Source: Heyndrickxia sporothermodurans (GTDB lineage: Bacteria > Bacillota > Bacilli > Bacillales > Bacillaceae_C). Taken from it: 64,000 bases of DNA. This document shows positions 1 to 9,800 of the stretch, piece by piece (the stretch's first letter is position 1; the number at the start of each line of letters is the position of its first letter). The DNA is taken from contig CP066701.1 of the NCBI GenBank assembly GCA_016756695.1, forward strand, positions 676,001-740,000, given 5' to 3'. The translations under genes were made by a program, and so were the position numbers. The notes beneath the pieces were generated by a model. That model did not search any database, was not told the DNA's origin, and worked only from the letters and a program-made list of their open reading frames with translations.

Positions 1-876
1 CGTTGCTCCCGACCCTCCTAAATAAACAAACCCGTCAAAAAATGATTTCGTAACAATGTTCGGTATTTCCGCACCTGCTTTTAATGCAGCAATATTTTCA
101 TTAATAGCCGGTAAATAAACCGCTTGCATTAATGGTTCTAAAATATTTGAGCCGTGGAGACCAAAGAACCATAAGAAATGGTTCACAATCGCAATGACAA
201 TGGCGGACCATAATGTATTGGCTAATTTTGCAATCGGTGCTTGTAATAAATCATATAATGCTTGATGTAAGTCAGGAATCCCTAATTTAACTGTAATAAC
301 TTTAATAAGACCGAAAATCGTCAACGTAATCATTGCTGGTAAAAGAGCAGCAAATGATTTTGAAACAGCTGGTGGCACCCCATCAGGCATCTTAATATTC
401 AATTTAGAATTTCCTAGTAATCTAGTAAATATTTCAGTTGACACTAACGCGACAAAAATTGCAACGAAAAGACCTGTAGCACTTGCCCATGAAAGCGGAA
501 ATCCACCATCTTTCGTAGTTGCCATGATTGAGAGCAATGCTGCAATCGAAACAACCCCTGATGAAAGTCCATCTTTATCATAAGATTTTGCCAAGCTGTA
601 GGCAATCGTAAACGCAACAAGCAGTGATACAATCGCAAATGTTCCTTGCCATAATACTCCGCCAAACATCGTCCAATTTTCACCGAAAACAGATTTCATA
701 AAGCTTTGATAAGCATCTATTGGCAATGCGTTAATCAATGTTGCAAATGATCCAAGAATCATTAATGGCATAATCGTCACAAAGCCATCACGAATCGCAA
801 CTAAGTGCCTTTGCGCTCCTATCCGACCTGCAAAAGGAACAAAATTTTTTTCTAATACCCCTATTATTTTATTCAT
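1..876 (-). CDS. PTS lactose/cellobiose-type EIIC permease (partial, C-terminus off the window)
   Basis: This is the membrane permease of a sugar phosphotransferase system. It moves a sugar, probably a beta-glucoside or cellobiose-like disaccharide, that is phosphorylated by its EIIB partner. The open frame runs 292 codons from ATG at 876 to the window edge without a stop, so roughly the last third is missing. The N-terminus (MNKIIGVLEKNFVPFAGRIG) and the repeated hydrophobic helices match the lactose/cellobiose EIIC family. An AAGGGGGA ribosome site overlaps the EIIB stop 20 bp upstream, so the two genes are co-transcribed. The exact sugar is inferred from the family only. Confidence 0.9.
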   Translation of the reverse strand, partial: MNKIIGVLEKNFVPFAGRIGAQRHLVAIRDGFVTIMPLMILGSFATLINALPIDAYQSFMKSVFGENWTMFGGVLWQGTFAIVSLLVAFTIAYSLAKSYDKDGLSSGVVSIAALLSIMATTKDGGFPLSWASATGLFVAIFVALVSTEIFTRLLGNSKLNIKMPDGVPPAVSKSFAALLPAMITLTIFGLIKVITVKLGIPDLHQALYDLLQAPIAKLANTLWSAIVIAIVNHFLWFFGLHGSNILEPLMQAVYLPAINENIAALKAGAEIPNIVTKSFFDGFVYLGGSGAT

Positions 877-896
877 TATAATTTCCCCCTTTTTTC

Positions 897-1205
897 CTAT
901 CCGTCAAGCGATTGCAACGCTTTACCTAAAACGGCTTCCCCATTCATCGTTCCATAATCCATACTATCGATAACTTGCACCGGGATTCCTTTACCAGCAA
1001 GCTGCTTCTCTAGTTTCCCCTTTAAAAATCGTACTTGTGGACCTAATAGTAAAATATCAATCTCTTCAAAATGGTTTCGAGCCTCAGCTTCTGCTACTGC
1101 AAAAATTTTAATTTCTTCTCCCCTTTGTTCCGCCGCCTTTTCCATCTTTGTTACTAATAAACTTGTAGACATTCCCGCTGAACAAACTAACATAATTTTT
1201 TTCAT
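897..1205 (-). CDS. PTS lactose/cellobiose-type EIIB
   Basis: Cytoplasmic phosphocarrier of 102 aa that passes phosphate from EIIA to the sugar bound by EIIC. The phosphorylated cysteine lies in the N-terminal loop LVCSAGMSTSLL (Cys8), as expected for the lactose/cellobiose EIIB fold, and the length is normal. It has a GGGGAG ribosome site 8 nt before ATG. It is the first gene of the operon that continues into EIIC and lies about 80 bp downstream of a sigma-54 promoter, so expression should depend on the LevR-type activator encoded just upstream. No EIIA gene is visible; it may lie beyond the left edge. Confidence 0.92.
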   Translation of the reverse strand: MKKIMLVCSAGMSTSLLVTKMEKAAEQRGEEIKIFAVAEAEARNHFEEIDILLLGPQVRFLKGKLEKQLAGKGIPVQVIDSMDYGTMNGEAVLGKALQSLDG

Positions 1206-1283
1206 TTCTTTTCTCCCCTTATCAACTACAATTAATTGTTATTCAGACTATAGAGAGCGCTTTCACCTCCTATAATCTATATA

Positions 1284-1299
1284 TGCAAGAAACGTGCCA
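1284..1299 (-). promoter_or_regulatory. Sigma-54 (-24/-12) promoter of the PTS operon
   Basis: On the minus strand the sequence is TGGCAC-N5-TTGCA, a full match to the sigma-54 consensus with the invariant GG and GC. It lies about 80 bp before the EIIB start and downstream of a gene for a sigma-54-dependent activator, which is the expected arrangement. Confidence 0.88.
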
Positions 1300-1302
1300 A
1301 CA

Positions 1303-1456
1303 TAGAAAAGCGAAAGCGCCTTGCTCATCGACGTAAAAACTGGAGGGACTTTGACTGAGATAAAGGAAACACGATGAGCCTGAAAGGCGAATCGATGTTG
1401 ACTTATCGTAGGGAAAAGTCCTGAAGTTTTCTAGTCGATAGGCGCTGGAGCTAGAC
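1303..1456. repeat. Dispersed repeat, copy 1 (about 154 bp)
   Basis: This segment is nearly identical to 46,685-46,837 and related to 39,811-39,917. It begins GAAAAGCGAAAGCGCC and ends GGCGCTGGAGCTAGAC. The ends are partly complementary (GCGCC with GGCGC), so the element can fold on itself. It encodes no plausible protein. This copy sits directly behind the -24 box of the sigma-54 promoter. It resembles the small dispersed repeats known in Bacillaceae genomes, but no family name can be confirmed here. Confidence 0.85.
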
Positions 1457-1475
1457 ACGTATTCCTCCCCTAAAC

Positions 1476-1517
1476 AAAAACACAAGTATGTAATTCAATT
1501 TACACACTTGCGTTTTC
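1476..1517 (-). terminator. Terminator of the LevR-like gene
   Basis: Long imperfect stem (AACGCAAGTGTGTAA pairing with TTACATACTTGTGTT) followed on the minus strand by a T-rich tract. It lies 13 bp beyond the activator's stop codon. Confidence 0.7.
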
Positions 1518-1529
1518 TAATTACACTCA

Positions 1530-4169
1530 TTATTTACGATTCTCCATAAACATTTGACACAAGTAAGCGATTTCAGATTTAGATAAAATAAAATGATATT
1601 CCTTTTCAAGACTAGCCATGGTTTCCTTTATCACACTCATTTCACGAGCATACTTTTTTCGAAATTGTTCAAACTCGTGAAACTTTCGTACTGGCTGATT
1701 CAATTTCATATTTTCAATTAGAAAGATAAGATGGATAATAATTCCCTTATCTACCCCATCTTCAAGAATAACATTTAATTTTCGTTCAATCTCATGCATA
1801 AGATGTCGGATTCTTTGAATTAATTGCTTGATCGATGGAATCGTTTTAATATGTCCTTCAAGGGATTGTGCCATTTTCAAAAAGGGTTCATCATCCTTTA
1901 TTAACCCTTCAATCTCCACAAAAGAGTTTGTTTGAAAAATATCAATCGCTGAATAAAATGGAATATCATCATATTGAAAGTGAACGGTACCAACAATGGC
2001 TAAAATATCGTATTGTTCAGTGATTTGTGCGATTTTTTCCGTAAATGCCTGACGGTTTAAAAATTGTAAAGACAACAGCTCGATATCCCTATTTCCAATA
2101 AGGCTCTTTAGCTTCGCTTTTAATTTAAGGGCGACCCCTTCCCCTGTAAAGCAGGCTGTAATAATCGCTTTCTTTAATGATTTTCCACGGGATTTAATTG
2201 TGCTAGACTGATAGTCGAACAACTGCAAACAACTTTGGTAAATATCATCTAAACTTCTCCCTAATGATGCTTTGCGAACAGCCTCCATTACGACCGGTGT
2301 GCTCGTCATTGAAATCGTCCTCGTTCTCACACCTGTTTCTTCAAAAATTAAATTTCCAAACGAAGAAAGTGACCCCATATCAACAAGAAATAGAATACCT
2401 TTTGAATGGTTCATATTTTTCACGGCATTTTTAACACGTTCATACATTTCGCCGACTTCCATTGATAACGGCATATCAAGAGCCTTTCCTTGCTGCACTC
2501 CTAGTAGTTCTTGAACAGTTTGCAGCATGCTTGTAGCAGTCGACTTCCCATGCATCATTACAATAATGCCTACGAGTTGCTCTTGATGGTACATATTTTC
2601 TTCAACATCTGATACCAAAAACATCGTAATATAGCCAATTTCATCAAGTGGGATTTCTACATTCAATTCTTGTTCAATCATTTGCGCAATTTCAATCGAA
2701 ATCTTAAATTCCATCGAATATTTTTTGCGGATTTCATTTAAATTCGGATGGTAAATCGCTGAATTTTGCCGAATCCTGTCAATCGTCCCTTGTAAATGAA
2801 GGGCAAAAGCAAATTTCATTTTTTTGCTAAATGTTCGTTTCAATTCTTGTTCCGCAAATTGATAGATCCTTTCTGTCACTCCCCAAATATATTCATTTAC
2901 TACTTCGTTTACATTACTGACGGGAAGTTGGTCTAAGTATTGATTGAAATATTGATTAATATCTACTAGAATTTCCTTTTGTATTTCTGCTTCACTTCTT
3001 CCATCTTGATGCAAATTGTGAAGCTTACGTTCTATAACATCATATAAACTAAAACTATCTTCTCTCTCTACGGTTTCCTCCATATTCTTCCGCTCATGAA
3101 ACTTGAATATCTCTTGATCACTGCCAATTAGCTTGTTCATTTTTTCCCGAAATTCTTTCGTATCAAGCAGCCCTTTTTGAACGTGGACTGGCAAATCCAT
3201 TTGTGTAATATGTAGGTATTGTATTTGAAGAGATTTATAGTTAAGGAATGCTTTCGCACATGCTAGTTTCAAATCACGTTGAAGCTGACCAATATTCGCA
3301 CTCGTATGATAAAGCAATAATGCACTAAGTGCTCTTCGATCAACATACACGGTCTCATTCAGTCGTTTCGATTCTTGTATAAGAAAATATTCGATTAGCT
3401 CGTATCTTTCCTCCATCCTTCTATCCTTTAGTGGAGGAAGAGTAATTGTCATCGGAATTCTTCTAGTAAATGTTTCAAGTAAAAATGACTCCGGAATCTC
3501 CGTCGTTGCACCGATAATTTGAACAGAAGCTTTTCTTAACGATTCGGTCTCCCCTAATCTGCGAAACTCACCTTTATCAATAAATGTGAACAGCATTTCT
3601 TGACCTTCATGTGGAAGACGGTGAATTTCGTCCAGAAATAAAATTCCGTGATCACATTTTTCAAGCAATCCAGGACGATCAATATCCGCTCCTGTAAATG
3701 CACCTTTTTTTATTCCAAAAATATGCCCATATAAAAGCTGCGGATTTTGCGAATAATCCGCACAGTTAAATGTAATAAACGGAGCATTTTCCCGGATAAC
3801 CTTTGAGTCCTTTGCGTATTCATACATACACTCGGCGAATAGTGATTTTCCTGTTCCCGTCTTCCCTAAAATGAGTGTATGCAATCCTCTAGGCGGGTAT
3901 AAGATAGCCGCCTGTGCCTGTTGAACTGCCACTTTCAAACTTCCATCCGCCCCAATTAAACGTCGAAAGGGATAGTTGTGAAGAATCGAAGGGATTCGAT
4001 ACTTAATTGGTTTTCCGTTACCTTTTTCAATCTTCTTTTCTTTATATAGTTCATTTAAATACCTGCTGACATTTGTTCGATCTAATTGAAATTTTTCAGC
4101 AACTTCTTGAGCGGAATAACTTTCTTTTGTTGTTTGCAAAAAATGAAAAATTTCTTCTTTACGGCCCAT
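1530..4169 (-). CDS. LevR-type sigma-54-dependent PTS operon activator
   Basis: Transcription activator of 879 aa. An N-terminal winged helix (about 15-50) binds DNA. The AAA+ sigma-54 activation domain has Walker A GKTGTGKS (102-109), the GAFTGA loop (156-161) that contacts sigma-54, and Walker B ILFLDE (176-181). After it come a PTS regulation domain, an EIIA-mannose-like domain (around [14 protein letters not shown]), an EIIB-like segment (around [12 protein letters not shown]) and a second regulation domain. Family members are switched by phosphorylation from HPr and their own EIIB, giving induction by the transported sugar. It is transcribed in the same direction as the EIIB-EIIC operon, which has a matching sigma-54 promoter. 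Confidence 0.93.
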   Translation of the reverse strand: MGRKEEIFHFLQTTKESYSAQEVAEKFQLDRTNVSRYLNELYKEKKIEKGNGKPIKYRIPSILHNYPFRRLIGADGSLKVAVQQAQAAILYPPRGLHTLILGKTGTGKSLFAECMYEYAKDSKVIRENAPFITFNCADYSQNPQLLYGHIFGIKKGAFTGADIDRPGLLEKCDHGILFLDEIHRLPHEGQEMLFTFIDKGEFRRLGETESLRKASVQIIGATTEIPESFLLETFTRRIPMTITLPPLKDRRMEERYELIEYFLIQESKRLNETVYVDRRALSALLLYHTSANIGQLQRDLKLACAKAFLNYKSLQIQYLHITQMDLPVHVQKGLLDTKEFREKMNKLIGSDQEIFKFHERKNMEETVEREDSFSLYDVIERKLHNLHQDGRSEAEIQKEILVDINQYFNQYLDQLPVSNVNEVVNEYIWGVTERIYQFAEQELKRTFSKKMKFAFALHLQGTIDRIRQNSAIYHPNLNEIRKKYSMEFKISIEIAQMIEQELNVEIPLDEIGYITMFLVSDVEENMYHQEQLVGIIVMMHGKSTATSMLQTVQELLGVQQGKALDMPLSMEVGEMYERVKNAVKNMNHSKGILFLVDMGSLSSFGNLIFEETGVRTRTISMTSTPVVMEAVRKASLGRSLDDIYQSCLQLFDYQSSTIKSRGKSLKKAIITACFTGEGVALKLKAKLKSLIGNRDIELLSLQFLNRQAFTEKIAQITEQYDILAIVGTVHFQYDDIPFYSAIDIFQTNSFVEIEGLIKDDEPFLKMAQSLEGHIKTIPSIKQLIQRIRHLMHEIERKLNVILEDGVDKGIIIHLIFLIENMKLNQPVRKFHEFEQFRKKYAREMSVIKETMASLEKEYHFILSKSEIAYLCQMFMENRK

Positions 4170-4262
4170 TTCCTCACCCCTTTAGCCGCTCTAATGATAT
4201 TATCTTTATTTTAACTTGTATATGAAGGCGTTTCCATCTATAAATATGAACGTCTTTAAGAA

Positions 4263-4291
4263 AACTCGCCACGTCACTCGGATGGCGAGTT
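4263..4291 (-). terminator. Terminator of the flippase gene
   Basis: Perfect 9-bp stem AACTCGCCA/TGGCGAGTT with an 11-nt loop, followed by TTTTCTT on the minus strand, about 40 bp after the gene's stop. Confidence 0.75.
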
Positions 4292-4330
4292 ATTAGAATT
4301 ATTTAATTACTAGATAAACAGTTTTCGATG

Positions 4331-5659
4331 CTAGTATGAATGCTTTACCGGCTTTCTGAATAATAATGTTACTCCAATTTTTTTACATATCGTTACATAA
4401 TGCATAAGCATAATGAGTAAGGCACCCGTATTCATGCCAAGAATAATTCCTGTCATATTAAATTGCTGATTCGAACCGAGGATATACATCATCACGAACA
4501 TTATAACTGTTGACCATAGAAAATGGAGGAGCGTGTCCTTTATCAGACCGATACCAATCAAAATCGCTTGCATCGGAATCGCAAAAAAGTGAAACAAAAA
4601 ATATGGCCTTAGTAATTGTAAATAAAGTGGTGCAATATCTGAATCAAAAAACATATGGGTAAGTGGCTCGGCAAAAATATGAAAAATAATAATTGCAGGT
4701 ATTCCATAAATACTCGTCATTAGAATGACTTGCTGTAAAAGTTTGCGAAGTTTTTCGAAGTCTTTTTTTGCATACGCTTCAGATACTGTAGGGATGAGAA
4801 CAGTTGATAACGAGTGAGCAATAAATGCCGGGAAGAAACCGATACTAAATGCCACACCAGTTAATAACCCAAAATGCTCAATTGCCATCGTCCCCGAAAA
4901 TCCCGCTTTCATTAATGCAGCCTTAATTAAAAAGGGTTGGATTGCATGTGTAATGGAGTGAGAAATCCGCATTCCTGTTGTTGGCAAGGAGACAGACATC
5001 AAACTTTTTCTAACCGATTTACCCGTTAAACGTGCATTGTTTTTATTTTTAAAAAACTTAAATTGGAGAAAAAACGTGTGGATCAAATAAAGAAAAACGA
5101 TCAACTCACTGCCAACCAATGTGCATAATGCAATGAAAATGGCCTTATCTAATTCAAATTGAAATAATTTATAGATAATCACGAGTAGGCCCAATTGAAC
5201 GATTCTACGTAAAAAGTTGGCAGTTGCAATTTTCCCCATATGCTGTACTCCCATAAAATATCCCCTGGCAACAGATGAAAAGGATACTAGCGGGATGATT
5301 ACGATGACTAACGCCCGAATATAGGGATGATAATGATTAAATACAGGGAGAATGGGCAATACCAAAATAGTGGCTAATACTAATACAATGGTAAAAAGCA
5401 CGGTAAAGCGGATGGCGTGCTGAAGCATACTAAAATGATATTTCTCTTCCTTTTCAGCAATGAATTTTGAAATTGATACGGGTAATTCCATACTTGCCAA
5501 CACAACGATAAAGAAAATAACTGGCAAAATGGACATATACAATCCCATTCCAACTTCACCAAGTTCATTTGCTAACACCATATTTATTAAAAATTCAACA
5601 CATTCACCAATAAAAGCAACAACAACTAACAGAAACGTTCCTTTAAAAAACGTACTCAT
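4331..5659 (-). CDS. Polysaccharide/lipid flippase of the SpoVB-YkvU type
   Basis: Integral membrane protein of about 442 aa with 12-14 hydrophobic helices in the MATE/polysaccharide-flippase arrangement. Length and sequence fit the B. subtilis YkvU/SpoVB group, which moves lipid-linked precursors and, for SpoVB, acts in spore cortex assembly. The start at ATG 5659 (MSTFFKGTFLL) is chosen because AGGAGAG lies just upstream; the longer TTG-initiated frame has no better site. It stands alone between its own terminator and the alkaline phosphatase gene. The substrate is inferred only from the family. Confidence 0.8.
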   Translation of the reverse strand: MSTFFKGTFLLVVVAFIGECVEFLINMVLANELGEVGMGLYMSILPVIFFIVVLASMELPVSISKFIAEKEEKYHFSMLQHAIRFTVLFTIVLVLATILVLPILPVFNHYHPYIRALVIVIIPLVSFSSVARGYFMGVQHMGKIATANFLRRIVQLGLLVIIYKLFQFELDKAIFIALCTLVGSELIVFLYLIHTFFLQFKFFKNKNNARLTGKSVRKSLMSVSLPTTGMRISHSITHAIQPFLIKAALMKAGFSGTMAIEHFGLLTGVAFSIGFFPAFIAHSLSTVLIPTVSEAYAKKDFEKLRKLLQQVILMTSIYGIPAIIIFHIFAEPLTHMFFDSDIAPLYLQLLRPYFLFHFFAIPMQAILIGIGLIKDTLLHFLWSTVIMFVMMYILGSNQQFNMTGIILGMNTGALLIMLMHYVTICKKIGVTLLFRKPVKHSY

Positions 5660-5762
5660 ACGGTCTCTCCTATCCAAAAAAGCTCAGTCTAATAACAAGA
5701 CATCTACTAAAGGATATGAGACAAGTCTAGATAATATTTTAAAAATTTTAATGGATACAAAA

Positions 5763-5790
5763 AAGAGCAGGGTTCTGATCCCCTACTCTT
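5763..5790 (-). terminator. Terminator of the alkaline phosphatase gene
   Basis: Stem AAGAGTAGGG/CCCTGCTCTT with an 8-nt loop, followed by TTTTTTG on the minus strand, just beyond the stop codon at 5804. Confidence 0.8.
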
Positions 5791-5803
5791 ACGATAAAGC
5801 TGT

Positions 5804-7051
5804 CTATCTTTTTTTCTTTAACCCCATTGCTTGAACCATCGCATCATAAATATGCGTATTTTCATAAAAACCATTAAACAACTCTGCACCTTTTCCCATT
5901 GCAGTAAGTGGTACGTCAGCTGCTGTATGGCCGGAGGTTGTCCAATCGATAACAAACTGATCTTTGGAATTTGCTACTTTGAACGGACCATCTTCTTTTG
6001 ATATTCCATCACCGGATTCATCTGAAGCGTTCACTTCTTCGATTGTCAAGCCACCACACTCATGATCAGCAACTACAAGCACTAATGTATCTGGATGTTT
6101 TTTCGCAAACCGTTTGGCAATTTCCACAGACTTATCTAATTGCTTCCCTGCCTTTAACATTAATTTCGCATTATTTTCATGGGCCATTTCATCAATCCCT
6201 TCCTCCTCTACCATTAGGAAGAAACCTTTTTTATTTTTAGACAATGTATCAATAGCCTTTTTTGTCATTGTCGGTAATGAAACAACTGGATCGTAAATAT
6301 CCCCTTCACCTTCTGGTCTTTGCTCGAACATTTCTTCATTAGCAAAGAGACCTAGCAGCTTATTTCCTTTTGCCTTTTTCAGCTCTTTCTCATTCGTTAT
6401 ATATTTGTACCCTAGTTTTTTTGCTTTATTGACTAGATTTCCTTGTGTACCTTTACTTTGTTCAGTTGGATCCTTCGCTAGCTTGTCTGGATATGTACCC
6501 GGATTTCCTGCGGGATACCAATAGTCCTCGCCACCGCCTAATAAAACATCCACTTTACTTTTTTCTAAGTATTGTTTGGCAATGTCACTTTGAGCAGAAC
6601 GATTGGTAACATGTGCACCGAAAGCTGCAGGAGTGGCATCAGTAATTTGGCTTGTTGTTACAAGCCCTGTAGATTTTCCCGATTCTTTCGCTAATTCTAG
6701 GATTGTTTTCACAGATTTTTTGTTTTTGTCTACACCTATAGCACCGTTATACGTTTTAACACCGGATGCCATAGCTGTGGCAGCTGCGGCTGAATCAGTT
6801 ACAGTCGTTGTAGAACTTGTATGGACTAGCCCTGCATATGGCATCTTATTCATAGCGAGATCCCCTTTATTTCCGACAGATGCTAGACGGATGGCATCTC
6901 GATGGGCTAATCCCATCCCATCACCTACAAAAAGAATGACGTTTTTTGCGGTTTTCTTAGGTGCCTCTTTTGCATTTGCAAAAGAACTCATACTAAGGGT
7001 AGTGGCAACTGTTAATGCAAGGGCCGTTTTTAACACTGTGCTTTTTTTCAT
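5804..7051 (-). CDS. Secreted alkaline phosphatase
   Basis: Hydrolyses phosphate monoesters outside the cell to supply phosphate. The 415-aa product starts with a signal peptide (basic MKKSTVLK, hydrophobic core, ANA cleavage site near 27). It keeps the metal-site aspartate in FVGDGMG (D44) and the nucleophilic serine in VTDSAAAATA (S87). Metal ligands are also visible in VADHECGG and SGHTAADVP. ATG 7051 is chosen because GAGGA lies 9 nt upstream; the GTG at 7060 abuts that site and would be poorly spaced. A Pho box lies directly upstream. The product matches the PhoA/PhoB type of B. subtilis. Confidence 0.95.
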   Translation of the reverse strand: MKKSTVLKTALALTVATTLSMSSFANAKEAPKKTAKNVILFVGDGMGLAHRDAIRLASVGNKGDLAMNKMPYAGLVHTSSTTTVTDSAAAATAMASGVKTYNGAIGVDKNKKSVKTILELAKESGKSTGLVTTSQITDATPAAFGAHVTNRSAQSDIAKQYLEKSKVDVLLGGGEDYWYPAGNPGTYPDKLAKDPTEQSKGTQGNLVNKAKKLGYKYITNEKELKKAKGNKLLGLFANEEMFEQRPEGEGDIYDPVVSLPTMTKKAIDTLSKNKKGFFLMVEEEGIDEMAHENNAKLMLKAGKQLDKSVEIAKRFAKKHPDTLVLVVADHECGGLTIEEVNASDESGDGISKEDGPFKVANSKDQFVIDWTTSGHTAADVPLTAMGKGAELFNGFYENTHIYDAMVQAMGLKKKR

Positions 7052-7089
7052 TTTTAACACTCCTCGAATATGAATTAGCTTACATGTTC

Positions 7090-7143
7090 ATCATAGCGAG
7101 GAATCTTTAAGGGAATATGAATCCTATGTAAACAATTGATTAA
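7090..7143 (-). promoter_or_regulatory. Pho box (PhoP operator) and -10 element
   Basis: Four hexamers on the minus strand, TTAATC, TTTACA, TTCATA and TTAAAG, start at an exact 11-bp period (7143, 7132, 7121 and 7110 read downward). Each resembles the PhoP consensus TT(A/C/T)A(C/T)A. A TATGAT -10 element follows at 7095-7090. The alkaline phosphatase start is about 40 bp further on. This predicts induction by phosphate starvation through PhoPR. Confidence 0.85.
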
Positions 7144-7206
7144 TAGGTATACAGTTTTAAGTTTTTGCAAGGTCGCGAAAAAAGCAACCTTGCCAATCTA
7201 TTTTGA

Positions 7207-8118
7207 TTACGAACTTACCATCGTTCCCCCATTAACATGGATGACTTGACCTGTTACATAACTCGAATCCTCTGATGCTAAATAGACGTAGGCAGGTGCA
7301 AGTTCGTATGGCTGTCCCGCCCTTTTCATTGGTACATCGAGACCGAACTTAGACACTTGTTTCGCTGAAAAGCTTGATGGAATTAGTGGCGTCCAAATAG
7401 GACCAGGTGCAACTGCATTGACCCTTATTCCTTTTTTAGCAAGATTTTGTGATAATGCTCTTGTGAAGCTAACAATGGCGCCTTTTGTTGCGGAATAATC
7501 AATTAATGTTTTGTTACCTTCATAGGCGACTACAGAGGCTGTATTAATAATTGTGCTTTTTTGTTTTAAATATGGAAGAGCCGCTTTTGTTAGATAGAAA
7601 AAGCTATAAATATTCGTTTTAAAGGTTCGATCCAACTGTTCGGTTGTGATGTCTAATAGACTTTTTTGCGGGAATTGAACCCCATGGTTATTAACTAATA
7701 TGTCCAATTTACCAAATGTTTTAATCGTTTGTTCGACTACATGTTTACAGTGATTTTCATCTGTTAAATCACCGACAATTAGAAGGCATCTTCTTCCTAA
7801 CTTTTCGATCTTCCTTTTCGTACGGTTAGCATCTTCATCTTCATAATGATAGTAATATGGAATAACAATATCTGCTCCCTCTTTTGCAAAAGCAATAGCA
7901 GCTGCTGAACCGATGCCACTATCTCCCCCCGTAATAATGGCCACTTTATTTTTTAGTTTTCCTCCTGCTTTATATTTTTTATTATCCACGATCGGTTTCG
8001 GATTCATTAATCCTTCGATTCCTGGCTGCTTCGATTGATGTTGTGGCGGAAATGATGTTTTCTGCTTTTTGCTTCGTATATAGAACGGTTCATACGGAAA
8101 CCGCGAATACGGATTCAT
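7207..8118 (-). CDS. Short-chain dehydrogenase/reductase (YdaD/YhxC general-stress type)
   Basis: NAD(P)-dependent oxidoreductase of about 303 aa. It has the cofactor motif TGGDSGIG (63-70), NNHG (143-146) and the catalytic Ser195, Tyr208 and Lys212 (YSATK). An N-terminal tail of about 50 residues rich in basic and proline residues ([15 protein letters not shown]) is typical of the Bacillus stress-induced group annotated YdaD/YhxC/YhxD. The start at ATG 8118 uses AGAGGTG upstream; a GTG three codons earlier lies inside that ribosome site. The natural substrate is unknown. It is a single gene, and no sigma-B promoter was recognised with confidence. Confidence 0.88.
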   Translation of the reverse strand: MNPYSRFPYEPFYIRSKKQKTSFPPQHQSKQPGIEGLMNPKPIVDNKKYKAGGKLKNKVAIITGGDSGIGSAAAIAFAKEGADIVIPYYYHYEDEDANRTKRKIEKLGRRCLLIVGDLTDENHCKHVVEQTIKTFGKLDILVNNHGVQFPQKSLLDITTEQLDRTFKTNIYSFFYLTKAALPYLKQKSTIINTASVVAYEGNKTLIDYSATKGAIVSFTRALSQNLAKKGIRVNAVAPGPIWTPLIPSSFSAKQVSKFGLDVPMKRAGQPYELAPAYVYLASEDSSYVTGQVIHVNGGTMVSS

Positions 8119-8206
8119 CCTTTTCACCTCTTTTTATAGGCATTTACCCGATTATTGTATTCTTCATAAGTGAAAAGGTGAGTCTTCGAATGTGATAAAG
8201 GGTGTT

Positions 8207-8239
8207 TATGTTAACTTAATTTATTTTTAGGTTGACATA
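8207..8239 (+). promoter_or_regulatory. BirA operator upstream of bioY
   Basis: Inverted repeat TATGTTAAC-N15-GTTGACATA, matching the Bacillus biotin-repressor (BirA) operator pattern of TGTTAAC half sites separated by about 15 nt. The right half overlaps a TTGACA -35 box, so bound BirA-biotinyl-AMP would block RNA polymerase when biotin is plentiful. Confidence 0.85.
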
Positions 8240-8285
8240 TAATGTTTAATTCTATTATTCTAAGTTATATGAAAGGGGGATGTGT

Positions 8286-8876
8286 ATGAAATTTCGGGCA
8301 ATTGATATTTGTTATGTAGGATTGTTTGTCGCTTTTATGATGGTTGGAGCGAATATTACGTCGTTGGTACCTTTTATGGTGATAGGTGGGGTTCCGATTA
8401 CTTTGCAGACCTTTTTTGCAATTTTATCAGGGGCAATGTTAGGCAGTCGTTTAGGATCAATCTCAATGATCGTATATGCGGTTGTTGGATTGGTTGGGGC
8501 ACCTGTATTTGCACAGTTTAGTAGCGGCTTTAGAGTGCTTATCAGTCCTACATTCGGTTTTATTCTTTCATTTATTATTTTAAGTTATGTTGTTGGAAAA
8601 ATAGTAGAAAAAAATCAGCAATTATTTACTTATTTTATCGCTTCAATGATTGGTTTAGTAATAAACTATCTTTTCGGAACAAATTGGATGTATTTCGCGT
8701 ATAAATTATGGGCGGCTGCCCCGGACGGATTTACATATAAAATGGCATGGTTGTGGATGGCTCCACCATTGCCAAAGGATGTCTTTCTTTCTTTATTTGC
8801 CGGGTGGATGGCCCATCGTCTCCATAAAACAATTAAAATCAGCAGCTTTCATACAAAAGCAAACATTGAATCATAG
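8286..8876 (+). CDS. bioY: Biotin transporter BioY
   Basis: Substrate-binding membrane subunit (S component) for biotin uptake, 196 aa with six hydrophobic segments. The conserved pattern around VPFMVIGGVPITLQTFFAIL and the glycine-rich LGSRLGSISMIVY segment identify the BioY family. It may act alone or with a shared energy-coupling module encoded elsewhere. The start at 8286 is preferred because AAAGGGGG ends 6 nt upstream; the ATG at 8280 touches that site. An upstream BirA operator supports the assignment and predicts repression by biotin. Confidence 0.95.
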   Translation: MKFRAIDICYVGLFVAFMMVGANITSLVPFMVIGGVPITLQTFFAILSGAMLGSRLGSISMIVYAVVGLVGAPVFAQFSSGFRVLISPTFGFILSFIILSYVVGKIVEKNQQLFTYFIASMIGLVINYLFGTNWMYFAYKLWAAAPDGFTYKMAWLWMAPPLPKDVFLSLFAGWMAHRLHKTIKISSFHTKANIES

Positions 8877-8907
8877 AAAAAAGGGAAACGCTGAGTTTCC
8901 CCTTTTT
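8877..8907. terminator. Bidirectional terminator between bioY and map
   Basis: AAAAAAGGGAAAC and GTTTCCCCTTTTTT form a stem with A and T tracts on both sides, between two convergent genes. Confidence 0.85.
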
Positions 8908-8913
8908 TCCATT

Positions 8914-9657
8914 TTATAAAGTAATAACAATCGGTTTATCCTTTGTTACAATGACCGTATGTTCCACTTGTGCAACTAGGCTTCCATCAGGTGTTTTATA
9001 TGTCCAGCCATCGTCCATTTCTACTACTTCTTCTGCTCCAGTTGAGATGAAAGGTTCAAAGGCAATCACCATTCCATCCTTTAATAGGTCATTATCCCAA
9101 GGTTCATAGTAGTTCATTATATAATCAGGTTTTTCATGGAGAGCCCTTCCTACTCCATGTCCCGTTAAATTCATGATTACTGAAAAACCATTTCTTTTTG
9201 CCTCATTCATAACCGCTTTTCCAATTTGATTTTGCTTCGTCCCTGCTTTAATTTTCTCCAAGCCCTTATCAAAGGCTTTTTGGGCACACTCACATAATGC
9301 ATCTAATTCGGGGGTTGATTGTCCAACAACAAATGAGATTCCTGTATCTGCATAATAGCCATTCCATGAACCAGATACATCAATATTAACAAGGTCCCCC
9401 TCTGCAATGACGCGATCACTCGGAATACCATGTGCCACTTCATCATTTACACTAATACATGTATATCCGGGAAAATTATACTCCCCTTTTGGTCCCGAAA
9501 TCGCGTCATTTTCTGCAAATAGTTGGCCTGCCCGTTCATCTAATTCCTTTGTTGTCACACCCGGTTTCGTGAGGTTTTTTAATTCATCACGAATTAAAGC
9601 AACAATTTTCCCGATTTTCTTCAAGCCCTCTACATCTTTTTCGTTTTTTACTATCAT
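8914..9657 (-). CDS. map: Methionine aminopeptidase, type I
   Basis: Removes the initiator methionine from new proteins. The 247-aa product has the pita-bread fold with all five metal ligands: Asp93 (NIDVSG), Asp104 (ADTG), His167 (GHGVG), Glu201 (AFEPF) and Glu232 (QVEHT), plus His76 in AHGIP. It is a stand-alone gene rather than the ribosomal-operon copy. It resembles the second B. subtilis enzyme (YflG/MapB), so a second map gene probably exists elsewhere. The terminator is shared with bioY. Confidence 0.95.
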   Translation of the reverse strand: MIVKNEKDVEGLKKIGKIVALIRDELKNLTKPGVTTKELDERAGQLFAENDAISGPKGEYNFPGYTCISVNDEVAHGIPSDRVIAEGDLVNIDVSGSWNGYYADTGISFVVGQSTPELDALCECAQKAFDKGLEKIKAGTKQNQIGKAVMNEAKRNGFSVIMNLTGHGVGRALHEKPDYIMNYYEPWDNDLLKDGMVIAFEPFISTGAEEVVEMDDGWTYKTPDGSLVAQVEHTVIVTKDKPIVITL

Positions 9658-9800
9658 TTTATCTTTCCTTTCAAAATTGACATAGTCCTTTTATATTATA
9701 TAAAAATTGCTCTTCTAATCCAAAAATACTTTCCTATCCTCCTAACAAACCCTATAATAATCCAAAAAATGGCTGAAAACTCATGAAAAAGGTCTAATTT

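Noticed and set aside
1270-1485. 71-codon frame upstream of EIIB
   Set aside because: It lies entirely in the dispersed repeat and would be read through the sigma-54 promoter. No ribosome site.
6603-7073. 156-codon frame opposite the alkaline phosphatase gene
   Set aside because: It is antisense to a well-supported gene with all catalytic motifs and its own terminator and promoter.
7166-7193. Stem GCAAGGT/ACCTTGC as a terminator of the SDR gene
   Set aside because: The stem is real, but the base run on the minus strand after it is A-rich rather than T-rich, so termination is doubtful.
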